DNA from: Inia geoffrensis | Taxonomy: Eukaryota > Chordata > Mammalia > Artiodactyla > Iniidae | NCBI GenBank assembly: GCA_036417435.1 | Contig: CM070915.1 | Location: 81,283,799 to 81,347,798, forward strand | Length of the DNA: 64,000 nt | Reading direction: 5' to 3' | Shown here: piece by piece, positions 14,986-26,235 of the stretch | Numbering within the stretch: the stretch's first letter is position 1 | Layout of the letters: each line of letters starts with the position of its first letter | Translations under genes and position numbers: made by a program | Notes under the pieces: generated by a model | Database searches by the model: none | What the model was told of the DNA's origin: nothing | Seen by the model: only the letters and a program-made list of their open reading frames with translations

Positions 14986-15153
14986 GGAATGCAGAGGGAT
15001 TAGGGTACAGCTTAGGGTACGACAGTGCTTAAGGGTTAGCGTTCGTGTGAGGGCAAGGGTTAGTGTTAGTGTCCTGGTTAAGATTAGGGCACGGGTGAGG
15101 GTAAGGCTTCAGGTGAGGGTCAGAGTTAGGATTCGGGTTAGGGTTAGGGTTAG
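14986..15153 (+). repeat. Monomer type B
   Basis: Type B is diagnosed by GAATGCAGAGGG at its start, ACAGCTTAGGG, then CGACAGTGCTTAAGG, GCGTTCGTG and GGGCAAGGGTTAG. Its right part carries GGCTTCAGGTGAGG. It is the unit most often missing or fused to C in shortened higher-order repeats (for example 509, 21028 and 22204), so it marks array variants well. Confidence 0.9.
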
Positions 15154-15321
15154 GGAATGGGGAGGGATTAGGGTACAGCTTAGGGTACGACAACGATTAA
15201 GGGTTAGCGTACGTGTGAGGGCACAAGTTAGTGTTGGTGTCCTGGTTAAGATTAGGGCACGGGTGTGGGTAAGGTTTCGGGTGAGGGTCAGGGATAGAAT
15301 TCGGGTTAGGGTTAGGGTTAG
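15154..15321 (+). repeat. Monomer type C
   Basis: Type C is diagnosed by ACGACAACGATTAAGG, GGGCACAAGTTAG and a right end with GGGATAGAATTCGGG, which gives a regular GAATTC site. In one variant class the site is altered to GATACAATTC (for example near 34,270 and 41,298). This copy carries GTGTGGGTAAGG where the usual form is GTGAGGGTAAGG. It lies between B and D. Confidence 0.9.
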
Positions 15322-15489
15322 GGAATGGGGAGATATTAGGGCACAGTTTAGGGTACCACAACGCTTAAGGTTTAGCGTACGTGTGAGGTCACTAGTTAGT
15401 GTTAGTGTACTGCTTACGATTAGGGCACGGGTGAGGGTAAGGCCTCGGAAGAGGGTCACGTTAAGGGTTAGGGTTAGGGTTAGGTTTAG
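15322..15489 (+). repeat. Monomer type D
   Basis: Type D is diagnosed by GGGGAGATATTAGGGC, GGGTACCACAACG (a GGTACC site), GAGGTCACTAGTTAG, TGTACTGCTTACG and GGCCTCGGAAGAGG. Its right end normally has the longest perfect telomere run in the higher-order repeat, about four TTAGGG units before GGAATG. Copies at 10757 and 13822 have lost two of these hexamers and measure 156 bp. In this copy one unit of the run reads TTAGGT. Confidence 0.9.
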
Positions 15490-15657
15490 GGAATGGGGAT
15501 TGATTAGGGTACAGGTTAGGGTACGGCAATGGCTTAGGTTTGGCGTACGTTAGAGGGCATGGGTTCGTGTTGATGTACTGGTTAAAATTAGGACACGGGT
15601 GAGGGTAAAGTTTCGGGTGAGTGTCATGGTTAGGTTTCAGGTTAGGGTTAGGGTTAG
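15490..15657 (+). repeat. Monomer type E
   Basis: Type E is diagnosed by GGGGATTGATTAGGG, GTACGGCAATGGC, GGGTTGGCGTACG, a TTAGAGGGCATGGG block, GTTAAAATTAGGACACGG and GTGTCATGGTTAGG. It is the only type in which the conserved GGGTCA is replaced by GTGTCA. The array ends inside a type E unit at 58,708. Confidence 0.9.
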
Positions 15658-15825
15658 GGAATGGAGAGGGATTAGGGTACAGGTTAGGGTACCGCTGCGG
15701 TTTAGTGTTAGCGTACGTTTGAGGGCACGAGTTAGTCTTGGTGTCCTGGTTAAGATTAGGGCACGGGTGAGGGTAAGGCTTCGGGTGAGGGTCAGGGTTA
15801 GGATTCGGGTTAGGGTTAGGGTTAG
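15658..15825 (+). repeat. Monomer type F
   Basis: Type F is diagnosed by GGAGAGGGATTAGGG, GGGTACCGCTGCGG (a GGTACC site), GCGTACGTTTGAGGG and TTAGTCTTGGTGTCC. Its right half is nearly the same as type A, which suggests a shared ancestor or an old exchange between types. Confidence 0.9.
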
Positions 15826-15993
15826 GGAATGGAGAGGGATTAGGGTACAGGTTAGGGTACGACAATGCTTAAAGGTTAGCGTAAGTGTGAGGGCACGAGT
15901 TAGTGTTGGTGTACTGGTTAAGACAACGACACCGATGAGGGTAAGGCCACGGAAAAGGGTAACGTTCAGGGTTTCGCTTAGGGTTAGGGTTAG
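15826..15993 (+). repeat. Monomer type G
   Basis: Type G is diagnosed by GGAGAGGGATTAGGG as in F, then CGACAATGCTTAAGG, GCGTAAGTGTGAGG and GTTAAGACAACGGCACCG, followed by GGAAAAGGGTCACG and GGGTTTCGCTTAGGG. The middle region is the least telomere-like part of the whole higher-order repeat. This copy shows ACGACACCG and GGCCACGG variants that are shared with the matching copy near 57,730, supporting the large duplication. Confidence 0.9.
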
Positions 15994-16161
15994 GGAATGG
16001 GGAGGGATTAGGGTACAGGATAGGGTACGACAAAGCTTAAGGGTTAGCGTACGTTTGAGGGCATGAGTTAGTGTTTGTGTCCTGGTTAAGATTAGGGCAT
16101 TGGTTAGGGTAGGGCATCGGAAGTGGGTCAGGTTTAGGTTTGGGGTTAGGGTTAGGGTTAA
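15994..16161 (+). repeat. Monomer type H
   Basis: Type H is diagnosed by ACAGGATAGGGTACG, GAGGGCATGAGTTAG, GTGTTTGTGTACTGG, GGGCATTGGTTAGGG, GGGCATCGGAAGTGGG and TTTAGGGATGGGG. It closes the higher-order repeat and is followed by A. After this copy the next unit, at 16162, is an H/F-like hybrid instead of a clean A, and the correspondence with the right-hand block copy stops there. Confidence 0.9.
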
Positions 16162-16185
16162 GGAATGGGGAGGGATTAGGGTACA

Positions 16186-19100
16186 GGTTAGGGTACCGCT
16201 GCGGTTAAGTGTTAGCGTACGTTTGAGGGCACGAGTTAGTCTTGGTGTCCTGGTTAAGATTAGGGCACGGGTGAGGGTAAGGCTTCGGGTGAAGGTCAGG
16301 GTTAGGATTCGGGTTAGGGTTAGGGTTAAGGATTGCAGAGGGATTAGGGTACGGCTTAGGGTACGACAGTGCTTAAGGGTTAGCGTCCGTGTGACGGCAA
16401 GGGTTAGTGTTAGTGTCCTGGTTAAGAATAGGGCACGGGTGAGGGTAAGGCTTCAGGTGAGGGTCAGGGTTAGGATTCGGGTTAGGGTTAGGGTTAGGGA
16501 ATGGGGAGGGATTAGGGTACAGTTTAGGGTACGACAACGATTAAGGGTTAGCGTACGTGTGAGGGCACAAGTTAGTGTTGGTGTCCTGGTTAAGATTAGG
16601 GCACGGGTGAGGGTAAGGTTTCGGGTTAGGGTCAGGGATAGAATTCGGGTTAGGGTTAGGGAATGGGGAGATATTAGGGCACAGTTTAGGGTACCACAAC
16701 GCTTAAGGTTTAGCGTACGTGTGAGGTCACTAGTTAGTGTTAGTGTACTGCTTACGATTAGGCCACGGGTGAGGTTAAGGCCTTGGAAGAGGGTCACATT
16801 AAGGGTTAGGGTTATGGTTAGGGTTAGGGAATGGGGATTGATTAGGGTACAGGTTAGGGTACGGCAATGGCTTAGGGTTGGCGTACGTTAGAGGGCATGG
16901 GTTAGTGTTGATGTACTGGTTAAAATTAGGACACGGGTGAGGGTAAAGTATCGGGTGAGTGTCATGGTTAGGTTTCAGGTTAGGGTTAGGGTTAGGGAAT
17001 TGAGAGGGATTAGGGTACAGGTTAGGGTACCTCTGCGGTTTAGTGTTAGCGTACGTGTGAGGGCACGAGTTAGTGTTGGTGTTCTGGTTAAGATTAGGGC
17101 ACGGGTGAGGGTAAGGCTTCGGGTGAGGGTCAGGGTTAGGATTCGGGTAAGGCTTAGGGTTAAGGAATGCAGAGGGATTAGGTTACAGTTTAGGGTACGA
17201 GAGTGCTTAAGGGTTAGCGTTCGTGTGAGGGCAAGGGTTAGTGTTAGTGTCCTGGTGAAGATTAGGGCACGGGTGAGGGTAAGGCTTCAGGTGAGGGTCA
17301 GGGTTAGGATTCGGGTTAGGGTTAGGGTTAGGGAATGGGGAGGGATTAGGGTACAGTTTAGGGTACGACAACGATTAAGGGTTAGCGTACGTGTGAGGGC
17401 ACAAGTTAGTGTTGGTGTCCTGGTTAAGATTAGGGCACGGGTGAGGGTAAGGTTTCGGGTGAGGGTCAGGGATAGAATTCGGGTTAGGGTTAGGGTTAGG
17501 GAATGGGGAGATATTAGGGCACAGTTTAGGGTAGCACAACGCTTAAGGTTTAGCGTACGTGTGAGGTCACTAGTTAGTGTTAGTGTACTGCTTACTAGTA
17601 GGGCACGGGTGAGGGTAAGGCCTCGGAAGAGGGTCACGTTAAGGGTTAGGGTTAGGGTTAGGGTTAGGGAATGCGGATTGATTAGGGTACAGGTTAGGGT
17701 ACGGCAATGGCTTAGGGTTGGCGTACGTTAGAGGGCATGGGTTAGTGTTGATGTACTTGTTAAAATTAGGACACGGGTGAGGGTAAAGTTTCGGGTGAGT
17801 GTCATGGTTAGGTTTAAGTTTAGGGTTAGGGTTAGGGAATGGAGAGGGATTAGGGTACAGGTTAGGGTACCGCTGCGGTTTAGTGTTAGCGTACGTGTGA
17901 GGGCACGAGTTAGTCTTGGTGTCCTGGTTAAGATTAGGGCACGGGTGAGGGTAAGGCTTCGGGTGAGGGTCAGGGTTAGGATTCGGGTTAGGGTTAGGGT
18001 TAGGGAATGGAGAGGGATTAGGGTACAGGTTAGGGTACGACAATGCTTAAGGGTTAGCGTAAGTGTGAGGGCACGAGTTAGTGTTAGTGTACTGGTTAAG
18101 ACAACGGCAACGATGAGGGTAAGGCCTCGGAAAAGGGTCACGTTCAGGGTTTCGCTTAGGGTTAGGGTTAGGGAATGGGGAGGGATTTGGGTACAGGATA
18201 GGGTACGACAATGCTTAAGGGTTAGCGTACGTTTGAGGGCATGAGTTAGTGTTTGTGTACTGGTTAAGATTAGGGCATTGGTTAGGGTAGGGCATCGGAA
18301 GTGGGTCAGGTTTAGGGATGGGGTTAGGGTTAGGGTTAAGGAATGGGGAGGGATTAGGGTACAATTTAGGGTACGACAACACTTAAGGTTTAGCGTACGT
18401 GTGAGGGCACGAGTTAGTGTTGGTGTCCTGGTTAAGATTAGGGCACGGGTGAGGGTAAGGCTTCGCGTGAGGGTCAGGGTTAGGATTCGGGTTAGGGTTA
18501 GGGTTAAGGAATGCAGAGGGATTAGGCTACAGTTCAGGGTACGACAGTGCTTAAGGGTTAGCGTTCGTGTGAGGGCAAGGGTTAGTGTTAGTGTCCTGGT
18601 TAAGATTAGGGCACGGGTGAGGGTAAGGCTTCCGGTGAGTGTCAGGGTTAGGATTCGAGTTAGGGTTAGGGTTAGGGAATGGGGAGGGATTAGGGTACAG
18701 TTTAGGGTACGACAACGATTAAGGGTTAGCGTACGTGTGAGGGCACAAGTTAGTGTTGGTGTCCTGGTTAAGATTAGGGCACGGGTGAGGGTAAGGTTTC
18801 GGGTGAGGGTCAGGGATAGAATTCGGGTTAGGGTTAGGGTTAGGGAATGGGGAGATATTAGGGCACAGTTTAGGGTACCACAACGCTTAAGGTTTAGTGT
18901 ACGTGTGAGGTCACTAGTTAGTGTTAGTGTACTGCTTACGATTAGGGCACGGGTGAGGGTAAGGCCTCGGAAGAGGGTCACGTTAAGTGTTAGGGTTAGG
19001 GTTAGGGTTAGGGAATGGGGATTGATTAGGGTACAGGTTAGGGTACGGCAATGGCTTAGGGTTGGCTTTCGTTAGAGGGCATGAGTTAGTGTTGATGTAC

Positions 19101-20859
19101 TGGTTAAAATTAGGACACGGGTGAGGGTAAAGTGTCGGGTGAGTGTCATGGTTAGATTTCAGGTTAGGGTTAGGGTTAGGGAATGGAGAGGGATTAGGGT
19201 ACAGGTTAGGGTACCTCTGCGGTTTAGTGTTAGCGTACATTTGAGGGCACGAGTTAGTCTTGGTGTCCTGGTTAAGATTAGGGCACGGGTGAGGGTAAGG
19301 CTTCGGGTGAGGGTCAGGGTTAGGATTCGGGTTAGGGTTAGGGTTAGGGAATGGAGAGGGATTAGGGTACAGGTTAGGGTACGACAATGCTTAAAGGTTA
19401 GCGTAAGTGTGAGGGCACGACTTAGTGTTGGTGTACTGGTTAAGACAACGGCACCGATGAGGGTAAGGCCTCGGAAAAGGGTCACGTTCAGGGTTTCGCT
19501 TCGGGTTAGGGTTAGGGAATGGGGAGGGATTAGGGTACAGGATAGGGTACGACAATGCTTAAGAGTTAGCGTACGTTTGAGGGCATGAGTTACTGTTTGT
19601 GTACTGGTTAAGATTAGGGCATTGGTTAGGGTAGGGCATCGGAGGTGGGTCAGGTTTAGGGATGGGGTTAGGGTTAGGGATAAGGAATGGGGAGGGATTA
19701 GGGTACAATTTAGGGTACGACAACGCTTAAGGTTTAGCGTACGTGTGAGGGCACGAGTTAGTGTTGGTGTCCTGGTTAAGATTAGGGCACGGGTGAGGGT
19801 AAGGCTTCGGGTGAGGGTCAGGGTTAGGATTCGGGTTAGGGTTAGGGTTAAGGAATGCAGAGGGATTAGGGTACAGCTTAGGGTACGACAGTGCTTAAGG
19901 GTTAGCGTTCGTGTGAGGGCAAGGGTTAGTGTTAGTGTCCTGGTTAAGATTAGGGCACGGGTGAGGGTAAGGCTTCAGGTGAGGGTCAGGGTTAGGATTC
20001 GGGTTAGGGTTAGGGTTAGGGAATGGGGAGGGATTAGGGTACAGTTTAGGGTTCCACAACGCTTAAGGTTTAGCGTACGTGTGAGGTCACTACTTAGTGT
20101 TAGTGTACTGCTTACGATTAGGGCACGGGTGAGGGTAAGGCCTCGGAAGAGGGTCACGTTAAGGGTTAGGGTTAGGGTTAGGGTTAGGGAATGGGGATTG
20201 ATTAGGGTACAGGTTAGGGTACGGCAATGGCTTAGGGTTGGCGTACGTTAGAGGGCCTGGGTTAGTGTTGATGTACTGGTTAAAATTAGGACACGGGTGA
20301 GGGTAAAGTTTCGGGTGAGTGTCATGGTTAGGTTTCAGGTTAGGGTTAGTGTTAGGGAATGGAGAGGGATTAGGGTACAGGTTAGGGTACCGCTGTGGTT
20401 TAGTGTTAGCGTACGTTTGAGGGCACGAGTTAGTCTTGGTGTTCTGGTTAAGATTAGGGCACGGGTGAGGATAAGGCTTCGGGTGAGGGTCAGGGTTAGG
20501 ATTCGGGTTAGGGTTAGGGTTAGGGAATCGAGAGGGATTAGGGTACAGGTTAGGGTACGACAATGCTTAAGGGTTAGCGTAAGTGTGAGGGCACGAGTTA
20601 GTGTTGGTGTACTGGTTAAGACAACGGCACCGATGAGGGTAAGGCCTCGGAAAAGGGTCACGTTCAGGGTTTCGCTTAGGGTTAGGGTTAGGGAATGGGG
20701 AGGGATTAGGGTACAGGATAGGGTACGACAATGCTTAAGGGTTAGCGTACGTTTGAGGGCATGAGTTAGTGTTTGTGTACTGCTTAAGATTAGGGCATTG
20801 GTTAGAGTAGGGCATCGGAAGTGGGTCAGGTTTAGGGATGGGGTTAGGGTTAGGGTTAA
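16186..20859 (+). repeat. Generic array segment between the left block and the super-repeat
   Basis: This is ordinary A-H monomer order with local hybrids. Notable units are the H/F hybrid at 16,162-16,329 and a 162-bp C unit at 16,498-16,659 (one hexamer lost). The C unit starting near 20,020 switches to D after GGGTTCCACAACG near 20,050. A 1,176-bp (seven-monomer) near-duplication links about 20,800-21,430 with 21,974-22,603. No gene and no foreign insertion was seen. Confidence 0.8.
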
Positions 20860-23800
20860 GGAATGGGGAGGGATTAGGGTACAATTTAGGGTACGACAAC
20901 GCTTAAGGTTTAGCGTACGTGTGAGGGCACGAGTTAGTGTTGGTGTCCTGGTTAAGATTAGGGCACGGGTGAGGGTAAGGCTTCGGGTGAGGGTCAGGTT
21001 TAGGATTCGGGTTAGGGTTAGGGTTAAGGAATGCAGAGGGATTAGGGTACAGCTTAGGGTACGACAACGATTAAGGGTTAGCGTACGTGTGAGTGCACAA
21101 GTTAGTGTTGGTGTCCTGGTTAAGATTAGGGCACGGGTGAGGGTAAGGTTTCGGGTGAGGGTCAGGGATAGAATTCGGGTTAGGGTTAGGGTTAGGGAAT
21201 GGGGAGATATTAGGGCACAGTTTAGGGTACCACAACGCTTAAGGTTTAGCGTACGTGTGAGGTCACTAGTTAGTGTTAGTGTACTGCTTAAGATTAGGGC
21301 ACGGGTGAGGGTAAGGCCTCGGAAGAGGGTCACGTTAAGGGTTAGGGTTAGGGTTAGGGTTAGGGAATGGGGATTGATTAGGGTACAGGTTAGGGTACGG
21401 CAATGGCTTAGGGTTGGCGTACGTTAGAGGGCATGGGTTAGTGTTGATGTACTGGTGAAAATTAGGACACGGGTGAGGGTAAAGTTTCGGGTGAGTGTCA
21501 TGGTTAGGTTTCAGGTTGGGGTTAGGGTTAGGGAATGGAGAGGGATTAGGGTACAGGTTAGGGTACCGCTGCGGTTTAGTGTTAGCGTACGTTTGAGGGC
21601 ACGAGTTAGTCTTGGTGTCCTGGTTAAGATTAGGGCACGGGTGAGGTTAAGGCTTCGGGTGAGGGTCAGGGTTAGGATTCGGGTTAGGGTTAGGGTTAGG
21701 GAATGGAGAGGGATTAGGGTACAGGATAGGGTACGACAATGCTTAAGGGTTAGCGTAAGTGTGAGGGCACGAGTTAGTGTTGGTGTACTGGTTAAGACAA
21801 CGGCACCGATGAGGGTAAGGCCTCGGAAAAGGGTCACGTTCAGGGTTTCGCTTAGGGTTAGGGTTATGGAATGGGGAGGGATTAGGGTACAGGATAGGGT
21901 ACGACAATGCTTAAGGGTTAGCGTACGTTTGAGGGCATGAGTTAGTGTTTGTGTACTGGTTAAGATTAGGGCATTGGTTAGGGTAGGGCATCGGAAGTGG
22001 GTCAGGTTTAGGGATGGGGTTAGGGTTAGGGTTAAGGAATGGGCAGGGATTAGGGTACAATTTAGGGTACGACAACGCTTAAGGTTTAGCGTACCTGTGA
22101 GGGCACGAGTTAGTGTTGGTGTCCTGGTTAAGATTAGGGCACGGGTGAGGGTAAGGCTTCGGGTGAGGGTCAGGTTTAGGATTCGGGTTAGGGTTAGGGT
22201 TAAGGAATGCAGAGGAATTAGGGTACAGCTTAGGGTACGACAACGATTAAGGGTTAGCGTACGTGTGAGTGCACGAGTTAGTGTTGGTGTCCTGGTTAAG
22301 ATTCGGGCACGGGTGAGGGTAAGGTTTCGGGTGAGGGTCAGGGATAGAATTCGGGTTAGGGTTAGGGTTAGGGAATGGGGAGATATTAGGGCACAGTTTA
22401 GGGTACCACAACGCTTAAGGTTTAGCATACGTGTGAGGTCACTAGTTAGTGTTAGTGTACTGCTTACGATTAGGGCACGGGTGAGGGTAAGGCCTCGGAA
22501 GAGGGTCACGTTAAGGGTTAGGGTTAGGGTTAGGGTTAGGGATTGGGAACTGATTAGGGTACAGGTTAGGGTACGGCAATGGCTTAGGGTTGGCGTACGT
22601 TAGAGGGCATGGGTTAGTGTTGATTTACTGGTTAAAGTTAGGACACGGGTGAGGGTAAAGTTTCGGGTGAGTGTCATGGTTAGGTTTCAGGTTAGGGTTA
22701 GGGTTAGGGAATGGAGAGGGATTAGGGTACAGGTTAGGGTACCGCTGCGGTTTAGTGTTAGCGTACGTTTGACGGCACGAGTTAGTCTTGGTGTCCTGGT
22801 TAAGATTAGGGCACGGGTGAGGGTAAGGCTTCGGGTGAGGGTCAGGGTTAGGATTCGGGTTCGGGTTAGGGTTAGGGCATGGAGAGGGATTAGGGTACAG
22901 GTTAGGGTACGACAATGCTTAAGGGTTAGCATAAGTGTGAGGGCACGAGTTAGTGTTGGTGTACTGGTTAAGACAACGGCACCGATGAGGGTAAGGCCTC
23001 GGAAAAGGGTCCCGTTCAGGATTTTGCTTAGTGTTAGGGTTAGGGAATGGGGAGGGATTAGGGTACAATTTAGGGTACGACAACGCTTAAGGTTTAGCGT
23101 ACGTGTGAGGGTACGAGTTAGTGTTGGTGTACTGGTTAAGACAACGGCACCGATGAGTGTAAGGCCTCGGAAAAGGGTCACGTTCAGGGTTTCGCTTAGG
23201 GTTAGGGTTAGGGAATGGGGAGGGATTAGGGTACAGGATAGGGTACGACAATGCTTAAGGGTTAGCGTACGTTTGAGTGCATGAGTTAGTGTTTGTGTAC
23301 TGGTTAAGAATAGGGCATTGGTTAGGGTAGGGCATCGGACGTGGGTCAGGTTTAGGGATGGGGTTAGTGTTAGGGTTAAGGAATGGGGAGGGATTAGGGT
23401 ACAATTTAGGGTACGACAACGCTTAAGGTTTAGCGTACGTGTGAGGGCACGAGTTAGTGTTGGTGTCCTGGTTAAGATTAGGGCACGGGTGAGGGTAAGG
23501 CTTCGGGTGAGGGCCAGGGTTAGGATTCGGGTTAGGGTTAGGGTTAAGGAATGCAGAGGGATTATGGTACAGCTTAGGGTACGACAGTGCTTAAGGGTTA
23601 GCGTTCGTGTGAGGGCAAGGGTTAGTGTTAGTGTCCTGGTTAAGATTAGGGTACGGGTGAGGGTAAGGCTTCAGGTGAGGGTCAGGGTTAGGATTCGGGT
23701 TAGGTTTAGGGTTAGGGAATGGGGAGGGATTAGGGTACAGTTTAGGGTACGACAACGATTAAGGGTTAGCGTACTTGTGAGGGCACAAGTTACTGTTGGT

Positions 23801-26235
23801 GTCCTGGTTAATATTAGGGCACGGGTGAGGGTAAGGTGTCGGGTGAGGGTCAGGGATAGAATTCGGGTTAGGGTTAGGGTTAGGGAATGGGGAGATATTA
23901 GGGCACAGTTTAGGGTGCCACAACGCTTAAGGTTTAGCGTAAGTGTGAGGTCACTAGTTAGTGTTAGTGTACTGCTTACGATTAGTGCACGAGTGAGGGT
24001 AAGGCCTCGGAAGAGGGTCACGTTAAGGGTTAGGGTTAGGGTTAGGGTTAGGGAATGGGGATTGATTAGGGTACAGGTTAGGGTACGGCAATGGCTTAGG
24101 GTTGGCGTTCGTTAGAGGGCATGAGTCAGTGTTGATGTACTGGTTAAAATTAGGACACGGGTGAGGGTAAAGTTTCGGGTGAGTGTCATGGGTAGGTTTC
24201 AGGTTAGGGTTAGGGTTAGGGAATGGAGAGGGATTAGGGTACAGGTTAGGGTACCTCTGCGGTTTAGTGTTAGCATACGTTTGAGGGCACGAGTTAGTCT
24301 TGGTGTCCTGTTTAAGATTAGGGCACGGGTGAGGGTAAGGCTTCGGGTGAGGGTCACGGTTAGGATTCGGGTTAGGGTTAGGGTTAGGGAATGGAGAGGG
24401 ATTGGGGTAAAGTTTAGGGTACGACAATGCTTAAGGGTTAGCGTAAGTGTGAGGGCACAAGTTAGTGTTGGTGTACTGGTAAAGACAACGGCACCGATGA
24501 GGGTAAGGCCTCGGAAAAGGGTCACGTTCAGGGTTTTGCTTATGGTTAGGGTTAGGGAATGGGGAGGGATTAGGGTACAGGATAGGGTACGACAATGTTT
24601 AAGGGTTAGCGTACGTTTGAGGGCATGAGTTAGTGTTTGTGTACTGATTAAGAATAGGGCATTGGTTAGGGCAGGGCATCGGAGGTGGGTCAGGTTTAGG
24701 GATGGGGTTAGGGTTAGGGTTAAGGAATGTGGAGGGATTAGGGTACAATTTATGGTACGACAACGCTTAAGGTTTAGCATACGTGTGAGGGCACGAGTTA
24801 GTGTTGGTGTCCTGGATAAGATTAGGGCACGGGTGAGGGTAAGGCTTCGGGTGAGGGTCAGGGTTAGGATTCGGGTTAGGGTTAGGGTTAAGGAATGGGG
24901 AGATATTAGGGCAGAGTTTAGGGTACCACAACGCTTCAGGTTTAGCGTACGTGTGAGGTCACTAGTTAGTGTTAGTGTACTGCTTACGATTAGGGCACGG
25001 GTGAGGGTAAGGCCTCGGAAGAGGGTCACGTTAAGGGTTAGGGTTAGGGTTAGGGTTAGGGAATGGGGATTGATTAGGGTACAGGTTAGGGTACGGCAAT
25101 GGCTTAGGGTTGGCGTACGTTAGAGGGCATGGGTTAGTGTTGATGTACTGGTTAAAATTAGGACACGGGTGAGGGTAAAGTTTCGGGTGAGTGTCATGGT
25201 TAGGTTTCAGGTTAGGGTTAGGGTTAGGGAATGGAGAGGGATTAGGGTATAGGTTAGGGTACCGCTGCGGTTTAGTGTTAGCGTACGTTTGAGGGCACGA
25301 GTTAGTCTTGGTGTCCTGGTTAAGATTAGGGCACGGGTGAGGGTAAGTCTTCGGGTGAGGGTCAGAGTTAGGATTCGGGTTAGGGTTAGGGTTAGGGAAT
25401 GGAGAGGGATTAGGTTACAGGTTAGGGTACGACAATGCTTAAGGGTTAGCGTAAGTGTGAGGGCACGAGTTAGTGTTGGTGTACTGGTTAAGACAACGGC
25501 ACCGATGAGGGTAAGGCCTCGGAAAAGGGTCACGTTCAGGGTTTCGCTTAGGGTTAGGGTTAGGGAATGTGGAGGGATTTGGGTACAGGATAGGGTACAA
25601 CAATGCTTAAGGGTTAGCGTACGTTTGAGGGCATGAGTTAGTGTTTGTGTACTGGTTAAGATTAGGGCATTGGTTAGGGTAGGGCATCGGAAGTGGGTCA
25701 GGTTTAGGGATGGGGTTAGGGTTAGGGTTAAGGAATGGGGAGGGATTAGGGTACAATTTAGGGTACGACAACGCTTAAGGTTTAGCGTACGTGTGAGGGC
25801 ACGAGTTAGTGTTGGTGTCCTGGTTAAGATTAGGGCACGGGTGAGGGTAAGGCTTCGGGTGAGGGTCAGGGTTAGGATTCGGGTTAGGGTTAGGGTTAAG
25901 GAATGCAGAGGGATTAGGCTACAGCTCAGGGTACGACAGTGCTTAAGGGTTAGCGTTCGTGTGAGGGCAAGGGTTAGTGTTAGTGTCCTGGTTAAGATTA
26001 GGGCACGGGTGAGGGTAAGGCTTCAGGTGAGTGTCAGGGTTAGGATTCGAGTTAGGGGTAGGGTTAGGGAATGGGGAGGGATTAGGGTACAGTTTAGGGT
26101 ACGACAACGATTAAGGGTTAGCGTACGTGTGAGGGCACAAGTTAGTGTTGGTGTCCTGGTTATGATTAGGGCACGGGTGAGGGTACGGCTTCGGGTGAGG
26201 GTCAGGGTTAGGATTCGGGTTAGGGTTAGGGTTAG
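20860..26235 (+). repeat. 5,376-bp super-repeat, copy 1 (32 monomers)
   Basis: In order, this copy holds A-BC-D-E-F-G-H, A-BC-D-E-F-G-AG-H, A-B-C-D-E-F-G-H, A-D-E-F-G-H and A-B-CA, where joined letters are hybrid monomers. That is 32 units of 168 bp. The sequence at 26,236 restarts the same irregular order. Rare variants repeat at exactly +5,376, such as the CTTAAGATT change in D (about 21,286 and 26,662) and TTGGGG in the E/F border (about 21,517 and 26,893). Confidence 0.92.

Larger units (their letters stand above)
14818..16161 (+). repeat. Clean 8-monomer higher-order repeat A-B-C-D-E-F-G-H (1,344 bp)
   Basis: This is a reference copy of the higher-order unit. Eight monomers of exactly 168 bp start at 14818, 14986, 15154, 15322, 15490, 15658, 15826 and 15994, and each type differs clearly from its neighbours while matching the same type elsewhere. 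The order A to H recurs along the array. Common variants are 7-mers in which B and C are fused into one unit (for example 21028 and 22204), units lacking B and C (A at 24724 followed by D at 24892), and hybrids such as A/G at 23044. These are the products expected of unequal exchange between homologous monomers. Confidence 0.93.
1..16185 (+). repeat. Left copy of a large within-array block duplication
   Basis: This stretch shares rare private variants, in the same order, with 36,983-57,988. Corresponding positions are offset by 36,982 (1 to about 2,370), 39,303 (to about 3,040), 42,158 (to about 4,650), 40,646 (about 6,150 to 8,690), 42,140 (to about 10,360) and 41,804 (about 10,696 to 16,185). 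About 4,650-6,150 here has no counterpart, a difference of 1,512 bp or nine monomers. About 336 bp (two monomers) between 10,360 and 10,696 is also absent from the other copy. Correspondence ends at about 16,185, where one copy reads type F sequence and the other type A. Confidence 0.88.
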
